Assembly: GCA_001803415.1 (NCBI GenBank)
Contig: MHDC01000014.1
Location: 1-40,659, forward strand
Source: Microgenomates group bacterium RBG_16_45_19
GTDB lineage: Bacteria > Patescibacteriota > Microgenomatia > UBA1400 > RBG-16-45-19
DNA length: 40,659 nt
Direction: 5' to 3'
Both the position numbers and the translations under genes were made by a program. The notes beneath the pieces are model-generated. The model did not search any database and was not told where the DNA came from. It saw nothing but the letters and a program-made list of their open reading frames with translations. Below, piece by piece: positions 8,280 through 14,444 of the stretch; the stretch's first letter is position 1, and each line of letters starts with the position of its first letter.

Positions 8280-9830
8280 ATGACTCCACCAGTGGACCAA
8301 TCTTTAGCTTTATCCCTAAACCCTCTGACCGCCGCCGACATCGATCGCCTCCGTCGCTGGCGCAATCGCGTCCGCTCCGCTTTTGTCGACAGCCGTTATC
8401 TCACCAAAAAAGCCCAACGCCAATGGTATCGACAATACCAGAAAGACTCTTCTCAAAAAATTTACCTCATCAAAGCCAAGCGTCAGCCCATCGGGATTAT
8501 CGGTTTGAAATTAACGCCACCCACTAATCCCGATTTTGGTCCGGCTATCTTAGGTGATCTCACCTACGCTCGCCGGGGGGTGATGACCTGGGCTTACCGG
8601 GAGTTAATGCGCCTCCATCCGGCTCCCAAGTACCACGGCTTAGTCAAGAAATCCAACCCCAAAGCCTTAGCCCTTGATCTCAAAGTCGGCTTCCAGGTAG
8701 TCAAGACAGATCAAAAGTATTGGTATGTCGAATTTGACTCCATTAAACGGATCCCGGTTATTCCGCTCCTTAAACCCTCCCCCTCTCCCGCTGAAATTAA
8801 AGCCGTCAAACGCGTCCTCCAATCCAGCTGGTGGGGTTTAGGTCCGGTGACCGCTCAATTGGAAACCGCTTTTGCCGCTTTTGTCGGTACCACCTATGCC
8901 ATTGCCGTCAATTCCTGCAGTGCCGCCTTACATCTGTCAGTCCACATTCTCAGCCGTCGCTTCCCTAAAAAAACTAACCTGGTCACCACTCCCTTAACTT
9001 TTATCTCCACCGCTGCCGCCGGTCTCTATGAAAACCTCGAGGTTCGCTTTGGCGATATTGAAGAACAAACTCTATGCCTGGATCCTCAAGATGCCTTGGC
9101 CAAAGCTGACGCCCTAACTTTAACTATCATCCCGGTCCACTATGCCGGCATTTTAAGTCCTATCCCTCAAACCCCGCTCCCCATCATCGAAGATTGCGCG
9201 CATGCCGCCGGTACCCCCGGTGCCGGTCATTCTAGTCTCCTAGCCTGCTGGTCCTTCCACCCCGTCAAAAACATCGCCACCGGCGATGGCGGCATGATCA
9301 CCACTAATGACCGTCAGCTGGCCGCCGAACTCCGCCGTTTGCGTTGGCTAGGCATCGACCAAGATACCTGGGCTCGCGAACAGAAAGGTTACAATTGGGA
9401 ATACCAGATCCCTTCCTTAGGTTTTAAATACCACACCAATGACATCATGTCGGCAATTGCTCTTGAACAACTCAAACGTCTTCCCACTTTGAACCGCCGC
9501 CGCCGCCGTCTAGCTAAACGCTATCGCACTGGCCTCAAAGACTTACCGCTCATCCTGCCTCCGCCCTCGGGCAGCTGGCATCTTTACCCGATTCGTCTCC
9601 ACCGAGCTTCCCTTCGCCCTCGGTTAATCCAATACCTGCGCGACCATCATATTTCCGTCGGGGTTCATTACCAACCGTTGCATCACTACCCCTTCTTTAA
9701 TTGGCATCAACCCCTACCGGTCACCGACCGAGTCTACCCGACTCTCCTGGATCTACCCATCTTCCCCGATATGACTCTGGCTGAACAAGATTATGTCATT
9801 CACACCCTTCATGATTTTTATAACCTATGA
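8280..9830 (+). CDS. GNAT N-acetyltransferase fused to DegT/DnrJ/EryC1/StrS aminotransferase
   Basis: This 516-residue protein has two domains. Residues 10-152 are a RimL/PseH-like GNAT domain (RLRRWRN at 23-29, GIIGL at 72-76, then N-P-A and GF near the end). Residues about 160-516 are a PLP sugar aminotransferase with VNSCSAALHLS (210-220), EDCAHA (304-309), the PLP lysine K330 in FHPVKNI and GDGGMI (335-340). Together they would convert a keto-sugar nucleotide to an amino sugar and then acetylate it, as separate PseC/PseH or WecE/WecD pairs do. No dehydratase that makes the keto-sugar is in the window. The next GT overlaps by 4 nt, so the acetamido sugar may be its donor. The fusion order GNAT-then-DegT is unusual. 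Confidence 0.9.
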   Translation: MTPPVDQSLALSLNPLTAADIDRLRRWRNRVRSAFVDSRYLTKKAQRQWYRQYQKDSSQKIYLIKAKRQPIGIIGLKLTPPTNPDFGPAILGDLTYARRGVMTWAYRELMRLHPAPKYHGLVKKSNPKALALDLKVGFQVVKTDQKYWYVEFDSIKRIPVIPLLKPSPSPAEIKAVKRVLQSSWWGLGPVTAQLETAFAAFVGTTYAIAVNSCSAALHLSVHILSRRFPKKTNLVTTPLTFISTAAAGLYENLEVRFGDIEEQTLCLDPQDALAKADALTLTIIPVHYAGILSPIPQTPLPIIEDCAHAAGTPGAGHSSLLACWSFHPVKNIATGDGGMITTNDRQLAAELRRLRWLGIDQDTWAREQKGYNWEYQIPSLGFKYHTNDIMSAIALEQLKRLPTLNRRRRRLAKRYRTGLKDLPLILPPPSGSWHLYPIRLHRASLRPRLIQYLRDHHISVGVHYQPLHHYPFFNWHQPLPVTDRVYPTLLDLPIFPDMTLAEQDYVIHTLHDFYNL

Positions 9831-10594
9831 AACTGACTTTCGTCATCCCCGTCTACATCTCCAATGCTCTGCACTTGGATTTCACCCGCCAAACCCTCAA
9901 ATCCATCCAGACTTCCCATGACCATAAAGTGATTATCGTTAACAATTTCTGCGCTCCAGCCTTCCGACCGGACTTAGAGCGACTCGCGACCTGCGACTGG
10001 CAACTAGTGGATAATCCCAAGGGCAATATCCTAGCCTCCGCCTGGAATTTAGGAATCAAAATGTCTTTTAGTGGCGACGCCGGCAGCCCAAGCGATTATT
10101 GTCTCCTGCTTAACAATGACCTCATTCTCCATCCCAAATGCCTCGACAACTTGGTCACTTTTGCCACTAATCACCCAAAATTCCTGATCTGGTCGGCCTC
10201 AGAGTGGGCTAATGCCCGGACTCTCTCTCAGGCTAAAATGACTCAAAGTTTCTCCTTCCACCCCCACTTTTCCTGCTTTATGGTGGCCCCTAAAACCATT
10301 GAGGTAGTCGGTTACTTTGACGAGCACTTCACTATGGGCTATTTCGAAGACAATGACTACCACACCCGGATATTACATGCCGGTTACCAAGCCGCCGCTA
10401 CCAACTCGGCTAAGTTTTACCACTACGGCTCCCGCACCATCAACATTGACGACAATCTCAAGATCGAAGGTAAGTACCACTACCAGAAAAACCGGGCTTA
10501 CTTTGCTAAAAAATGGGGCGTCGACATCCACGGCCGCGCCTTCGACCCACCCGAAGCCATCCTTAAAGCCATCAAGCCGACTTCTTCCCCTTGA
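9827..10594 (+). CDS. GT2-family glycosyltransferase (WcaE/rhamnosyl-like)
   Basis: The protein has 255 residues, and its ATG overlaps the previous TGA as ATGA. Visible motifs are FVIPVY (5-10), HKVIIVNN (33-40), LNNDLIL (95-101) in the DXD position and YFEDNDYHTR (172-181), the catalytic-base motif typical of rhamnosyl/hexosyl GT2 enzymes. FYHYGSRT follows near 200. There is no membrane helix. Tight coupling to the aminotransferase-acetyltransferase fusion suggests it may use that gene's acetamido sugar, which is inference. Confidence 0.85.
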   Translation: MKLTFVIPVYISNALHLDFTRQTLKSIQTSHDHKVIIVNNFCAPAFRPDLERLATCDWQLVDNPKGNILASAWNLGIKMSFSGDAGSPSDYCLLLNNDLILHPKCLDNLVTFATNHPKFLIWSASEWANARTLSQAKMTQSFSFHPHFSCFMVAPKTIEVVGYFDEHFTMGYFEDNDYHTRILHAGYQAAATNSAKFYHYGSRTINIDDNLKIEGKYHYQKNRAYFAKKWGVDIHGRAFDPPEAILKAIKPTSSP

Positions 10595-10626
10595 ACCATT
10601 CTTCGCGATGCAGGATACTATTTCCC

Positions 10627-12102
10627 ATGCCAAAGACCTTAAAACCCACTCGTCGCATTAAAGTGCTCGCTTACGGTGACTCCCCCCTGGTGCCTTCCGG
10701 TTTCGGCACCGTCATGAAGAACCTCTTTTACTACCTGGGTAAAACCGAACGTTATGACATTGATCTTTTCGGCATCAATGACCGCGGCGGCTGGAAAGAC
10801 CCGCAGGCGTTCCCCTACCATGTCTACCAATCTATGCCTCCGGGTGAACAAGACCCTTACGGCCGTTCCCGCTTTGTCGACGTCCTCCGCGGTGGTGGTT
10901 TGGACCTCCAGCCACCGTGGGACCTGATTTTCTTTTTAAACGACCCCTTTGTCTTGGAAAACCCCATCCCCTACTTCAACCTCGGCACCCTCCCGGCCGT
11001 CCGCGATATCCAAAAAACTCACTACCTCAATTTGCCGCCGGACATGTGGTTCAAAACCCTCGGCTACTTCCCCATCGATTCCCCTGTTAAACCGCACTGG
11101 GTCCTCTCGGCCATTAATTTGGTCGATTACCCGGTCACCTACACTCGTTACGGCCAGCGGGAAATATTGAAGGCCGACAAACAGCTCGACCAACCCACCC
11201 GGGTCAAGGTTGTCCGGATCCCCCACGGCAATAATCCGGCCGATTTCTACCCCTTAAAAAAGGATTTGGTGCGACAATTTCGGCGCGATTTTTTCGGCGG
11301 TGCCGTTCGTGACGAGACTTTCTTAGTCATCGTGGTCGGCCGCAACCAAAGACGCAAAGACATCCCCCGAGCCATGATGGTCTTTAAAGAGCTTCAAAAG
11401 CGGCGGCCGGATTCTTTCCTCTACGTTCACGCCGAAGAACAAGAAGCCTGGGGTTCCCTGATCGAAACCGCCCTCCAGTTTGGCTTAAGGCAAGGGAAAG
11501 ACTGGAACTTCCCCAACGACTTTATTGCTACTAAAGGTTATCCGACTAATATTCTCAATGCCATCTTCAATGCCGCCGACGTCAATCTCTCCATGTCTCA
11601 AGGCGAAGGCTGGGGCTTACCCATCACCGAGGCGATGGCGGTTAAAACCATCAACCTCGCCCCCGCCCATACTTCTATCCCTGAATTGTTTCATCTGCCC
11701 GACATTAAAGATCCGGGATCTGTCTTGCGCTTAGATCCCGGATCTAAACTCCATCACTGGCGGGGCCTACCCATCGCCGCCGGCACCACTACTTCCGAAT
11801 GGATCTGCCACGGCTCACCCGATTTGGAACGGGTCCGGCCTCTGGCCAACGTCGATGACGCCCTCGCCAAACTCCTCTGGGTCTATGACCACCCGGAAAC
11901 CGTCAAAACCATCGAAAACCGGGCCTACCGTTGGATCTCTCGTTTAACCTGGGAAAAGGTGGCTCACCGGTGGGATCAACTCTTTCAAACTGCCTTTACC
12001 CAACTCGAACAGGAGCGGGCTCACCCAGAACGGCTCAAGAAAAAATGGGCTAAAATGAAAATTCCCTCCCGCCCCCACCCTTCAAATTTAACTCAAAGAT
12101 AA
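10627..12102 (+). CDS. GT4-family glycosyltransferase
   Basis: This enzyme of about 491 residues has a GT-B fold. The N-terminal domain begins KVLAYGDSPLVPSGFGTVM. The donor-binding C-terminal domain shows VVGRNQRRKDIPRA and the GEGWGLPITEAM motif (about 326-337) with the two Glu residues of the E-X7-E site. I chose the ATG at 10627. A TTG at 10591 overlapping the previous stop is possible but would add 12 atypical residues. The coding sequence contains a strong 13-bp inverted repeat (11709-11745). The stop lies 1 nt from the convergent toxin gene's stop. It closes the glycan cassette. Confidence 0.85.
   Translation: MPKTLKPTRRIKVLAYGDSPLVPSGFGTVMKNLFYYLGKTERYDIDLFGINDRGGWKDPQAFPYHVYQSMPPGEQDPYGRSRFVDVLRGGGLDLQPPWDLIFFLNDPFVLENPIPYFNLGTLPAVRDIQKTHYLNLPPDMWFKTLGYFPIDSPVKPHWVLSAINLVDYPVTYTRYGQREILKADKQLDQPTRVKVVRIPHGNNPADFYPLKKDLVRQFRRDFFGGAVRDETFLVIVVGRNQRRKDIPRAMMVFKELQKRRPDSFLYVHAEEQEAWGSLIETALQFGLRQGKDWNFPNDFIATKGYPTNILNAIFNAADVNLSMSQGEGWGLPITEAMAVKTINLAPAHTSIPELFHLPDIKDPGSVLRLDPGSKLHHWRGLPIAAGTTTSEWICHGSPDLERVRPLANVDDALAKLLWVYDHPETVKTIENRAYRWISRLTWEKVAHRWDQLFQTAFTQLEQERAHPERLKKKWAKMKIPSRPHPSNLTQR
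11709..11745. repeat. 13-bp perfect inverted repeat inside the GT4 gene
   Basis: The arms AGATCCGGGATCT (11709-11721) and AGATCCCGGATCT (11733-11745) are exact reverse complements with an 11-nt loop. Each arm is itself palindromic around one central base. The repeat encodes a duplicated DPGS motif in the protein. Confidence 0.8.
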
Positions 12103-12103
12103 G

Positions 12104-12367
12104 TTACCGATAAACCTGATTGTGACTACCGATATCCATGAACTCTATTATCCCTGGTTTTTTCTCCCGGTAAACCACTCTCAGGTCTCCCGCCACCCAA
12201 AAAGCTCTTTTGCCTTTTAACTTCCCCGTTAGACTGTGATCCTTAATCAGCCTATCATTCCGATCGCGCAAGAACACCTGAAACCTCTCTTCATACCTCG
12301 AAAGCAAATTCCAATCACTACCCAATCGCTGCTTAAAATGCTTTACGAATACCCGATGGTAAATCAC
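12104..12367 (-). CDS. RelE/YafQ-type mRNA interferase toxin
   Basis: This protein of about 87 residues has the RelE-superfamily pattern: IYHRVFVKHFKQRL at the N-terminus, then HSLTGKLKGKRAFWVAGDLRVVY and a C-terminal IEFMDIGSHNQVY. The basic and His residues in the last two motifs are those used by YafQ-like ribosome-dependent endoribonucleases. I prefer the GTG at 12367, which overlaps the antitoxin TGA as GTGA. An upstream GTG at 12388 would add seven residues inside the antitoxin gene. It follows the antitoxin in the usual order. The pair sits between the glycan and tat clusters on the opposite strand. Confidence 0.8.
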   Translation of the reverse strand: MIYHRVFVKHFKQRLGSDWNLLSRYEERFQVFLRDRNDRLIKDHSLTGKLKGKRAFWVAGDLRVVYREKKPGIIEFMDIGSHNQVYR

Positions 12368-12672
12368 TTGGACGATTGTATCAGCCACTTGAGTGCCTCT
12401 TGAGGATCATCAAAACTAATGGTGTTACGCCCTTCATCCAAATCGTTTTCGATTCGGGCAAAACGCTTCTGAGCGGCTTTACTCAACACCACTTTCTCCG
12501 GCGGAAATTTTTCTGGTACCAGCGCCAGGCCTACCCGCTTCTCTACAAATCCCTTCAAAAATAACCTAATTGCCTCTTGCACGCTCGACAAACCCACCTC
12601 CCCAGCCCGCTTTTCTGAAGCCTCACGCAAAGACTCCGGCAGTCTCACTTGTATCACCGATGTATTATCCAT
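12364..12672 (-). CDS. Ribbon-helix-helix antitoxin
   Basis: The protein has 102 residues. An N-terminal ribbon-helix-helix domain (about 5-42: VIQVRLPESLREASEKRA then SSVQEAIRLFLKG) should bind DNA as a dimer. The C-terminal segment (about 60-102) would wrap the toxin. It is the first gene of the toxin-antitoxin operon, with a TATTAC box 11 nt before the ATG and no Shine-Dalgarno sequence. A palindrome at 12674-12689 directly upstream is the likely operator for self-repression, as is usual in this class. Confidence 0.8.
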   Translation of the reverse strand: MDNTSVIQVRLPESLREASEKRAGEVGLSSVQEAIRLFLKGFVEKRVGLALVPEKFPPEKVVLSKAAQKRFARIENDLDEGRNTISFDDPQEALKWLIQSSK

Positions 12673-12673
12673 A

Positions 12674-12689
12674 TATTACTATTGTAATA
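12674..12689 (-). promoter_or_regulatory. Palindromic operator of the toxin-antitoxin operon
   Basis: A perfect inverted repeat TATTAC-N4-GTAATA lies 1 nt from the antitoxin start and overlaps its -10 region. The placement fits repression by the ribbon-helix-helix antitoxin. Confidence 0.5.
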
Positions 12690-12737
12690 CAAATTCTACT
12701 AAAATCAACCCAAACGTCTAGACAAATGTTTTTCAAA

Positions 12738-12764
12738 CCATCTAGCCATCTAACCATCAAACCA
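12738..12764. repeat. 8-bp tandem array (CCATCTAA type)
   Basis: The units CCATCTAG, CCATCTAA, CCATCAAA and a partial CCA end 15 nt before the tatC start. A TATGAT box follows at 12766-12771. Confidence 0.6.
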
Positions 12765-12779
12765 CTATGATGTTCCCGT

Positions 12780-13550
12780 ATGCCTGACGCCCACACCCAA
12801 AAAACCGCCAACCAGATTGCCCGCGACTTAACCTCCCTCAAACTCTCCCCTGAATCCCGCGCTGCCATGGAACGCTACCTGCCTTACTTGGATGAACTGA
12901 GACGCAAACTCTTTATCGTCCTCATTGTCTTTTTAATCATGGCCGTCATCGGCGCCCTCTTTTACAAACAAGTCCTCCTCTTTATCCTCGGTCGCTTCAA
13001 CCTGGAAGGCGTCAACATCGTCCTCACTTCCCCTTACCAGATTATCGAATTGGCCGTCCAAATCGGCTTGCTCCTCGGTTTGCTCACCGCCCTACCCCTG
13101 TTAATCTGGTATCTTATTGGTTTCTTAAGGCCCGCCCTCGAGCATGACGAGTTCAAAATCATCGTTTCCCTCCTCCCCCTCAGTCTGTTTCTCTTTATCG
13201 TTGGCTTTATGTTTGGCACCACCGTCATGAACGCCATTATCGGCATCTTCACCCACGCCACCAGCGAACTCAACCTCCAAAACCTCTGGGATGTCAGTCG
13301 CTTCTTCTCCCAAACCATGTTTATGGGCATGGCCATGGCCTTGGCCTTTCAATTTCCGATCATCCTGACCTTGCTCCTGCGCCTGGGTTTTATTGAGAAA
13401 CCGAAGCTCTATACTTACCGCCCAGTTATCTACGTCGCCATCCTCTTATTTGCCGTGATCATGCCTCCCACCGATATCTTTTCCTTGTTTATCCTCACCC
13501 TGCCCCTGTTTCTCTTGTTTGAATTGACACTGCTCTTGAATCGCACTTAA
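12780..13550 (+). CDS. tatC: Sec-independent protein translocase TatC
   Basis: This 256-residue, six-helix membrane protein is the receptor of the twin-arginine translocase that moves folded proteins across the membrane. Family marks are YLDELRRKL (36-44) before TM1, ALPLLIWYLIGFLRPALEHDE (104-124) containing the conserved Glu region, FQFPI (190-194), MPPTD (228-232) and P-LLFE (242-248). The N-terminus carries about 30 extra soluble residues. TATGAT at 12766-12771 lies 8 nt before the ATG with no Shine-Dalgarno sequence, suggesting a leaderless message. Three tatA genes follow on the same strand, so the whole translocase is encoded here. Confidence 0.95.
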   Translation: MPDAHTQKTANQIARDLTSLKLSPESRAAMERYLPYLDELRRKLFIVLIVFLIMAVIGALFYKQVLLFILGRFNLEGVNIVLTSPYQIIELAVQIGLLLGLLTALPLLIWYLIGFLRPALEHDEFKIIVSLLPLSLFLFIVGFMFGTTVMNAIIGIFTHATSELNLQNLWDVSRFFSQTMFMGMAMALAFQFPIILTLLLRLGFIEKPKLYTYRPVIYVAILLFAVIMPPTDIFSLFILTLPLFLLFELTLLLNRT

Positions 13551-13753
13551 AAGACGTGATATACATTAAATATCAGCCTTTGGATACAAAGTAATCTCAG
13601 TCCATCCAAAAAGATCTGACCCTATGATCAACTCTGCCCCGATTTCTCACGCTAACCAGGCGGTCACGCCGCCGGTTCAATCAACGCAAACCATAGGCTG
13701 GGACTAATTCGTTGGTCAGGACTGAACCTTTAAGAGGGTGGTGACATTAAGCT
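13551..13753 (+). other. Intergenic leader between tatC and the tatA genes
   Basis: About 200 nt hold no convincing gene. A 27-codon ATG-TAA frame (13624-13707) has no good ribosome binding site or recognisable sequence. A GGCGG/CCGCC hairpin lies at about 13657-13672. A GA-rich AGAGGGTGG near 13733 may serve as the ribosome binding site of the first tatA. Confidence 0.4.
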
Positions 13754-13939
13754 ATGTTCCAAAATATCGGTACAGTCGAAATCCTGGTGATCGCCTTGGT
13801 CCTGATGATCCTCTTCGGCGCCAAAAAAATCCCCGAATTCGCCCGCGGCTTAGGTGAAGCCGGCTCCGAATTTAAAAAAGGTCTCAAAGGTGATCCCAAC
13901 CAGAAAAAAACTAACCAAGAACCTAAAAAAGACAACTAA
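13754..13939 (+). CDS. tatA: Twin-arginine translocase subunit TatA (copy 1)
   Basis: The protein has 61 residues. A short N-terminal membrane helix (about 5-20) is followed by the [17 protein letters not shown] hinge and amphipathic helix, then a charged Lys/Asn/Gln tail. TatA oligomers form the pore element recruited by TatC when a substrate is bound. The FGAKK-P pattern is the classical TatA/TatE signature. It is the first of three tandem paralogues. Confidence 0.93.
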   Translation: MFQNIGTVEILVIALVLMILFGAKKIPEFARGLGEAGSEFKKGLKGDPNQKKTNQEPKKDN

Positions 13940-14001
13940 ATCTCCTTTGCATCGCCACAAACAGTCAGGTAATATCTAATAAAGGAGGTGAAACCATTCA
14001 T

Positions 14002-14187
14002 ATGTTTAAAAATATCGGTGTTACAGAAATTATCATTATTTTAGTCGTCCTGATGGTGCTTTTCGGCGCCAAGAAACTCCCCGAATTTGCCCGCGGCCTA
14101 GGTGAATCCGGCCGAGAACTCAAAAAAGCCAGTAAAGAATTGCGCGAAGCTTTAACTGATGACGAAGAGAAAGAGAAAAAATCCTAA
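14002..14187 (+). CDS. tatA: Twin-arginine translocase subunit TatA (copy 2)
   Basis: The 61-residue paralogue has the membrane helix [12 protein letters not shown], then [23 protein letters not shown] and a Glu/Lys-rich tail (DDEEKEKKS). A strong AAAGGAGGTG ribosome binding site lies 8-10 nt before the ATG. It differs from copy 1 mainly in the acidic tail, so the copies may have different partner preferences. Confidence 0.93.
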   Translation: MFKNIGVTEIIIILVVLMVLFGAKKLPEFARGLGESGRELKKASKELREALTDDEEKEKKS

Positions 14188-14202
14188 AAGGAGGTCAACC
14201 AT

Positions 14203-14370
14203 ATGTTTCAAAATATCGGCACCACTGAAATTATCATTATCGCCCTAGTTTTACTGCTCCTCTTTGGCGCCAAGCGAATTCCCGATTTTGTCCGAGCCAT
14301 TGGCCAATCCGTCAAAGAGTTCCGTCACGCTATAAACGAAGACGACAAATCAACTAAATCAGAAGAATAG
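14203..14370 (+). CDS. tatA: Twin-arginine translocase subunit TatA (copy 3, 55 aa)
   Basis: Reading ATG 14203 to TAG 14370 gives 55 residues: MFQNIGTTEIIIIALVLLLL, then FGAKRIPDFVRAIGQSVKEF and an acidic tail ending KSEE. An AAAAGGAGG ribosome binding site lies 8 nt upstream, overlapping the stop of copy 2. It is the most divergent copy: the hinge is KRIPDF and the amphipathic helix lacks ARGLGE. This divergence suggests it may cover the missing TatB role, which is inference; its short length argues against a classical TatB. Confidence 0.88.
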   Translation: MFQNIGTTEIIIIALVLLLLFGAKRIPDFVRAIGQSVKEFRHAINEDDKSTKSEE

Positions 14371-14381
14371 TCTGAATTACT

Positions 14382-14439
14382 ACCAAACCACTTCTCCCTC
14401 CCCTATGGACAGGGTAGACTAAAGGGAGATTGTGGTGGT
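14382..14439 (+). promoter_or_regulatory. Leader hairpin sequestering a ribosome binding site
   Basis: An imperfect stem of about 15 bp pairs ACC, ACCAC and TCTCCCT (14382-14399) with AGGGAGA, GTGGT and GGT (14423-14439). The 3' arm contains AAAGGGAG, the only Shine-Dalgarno-like site before the ATG at 14445. No T-run follows, so it is less likely a terminator. Confidence 0.45.
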
Positions 14440-14444
14440 ATTCT

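Noticed and set aside
8246-8527. Frame overlapping the start of the GNAT-DegT gene
   Set aside because: It is an out-of-frame shadow of the GNAT domain, which has clear motifs in the other frame.
13624-13707. 27-codon frame between tatC and tatA
   Set aside because: Weak ribosome binding site and no recognisable sequence; kept only as a note in the leader region.
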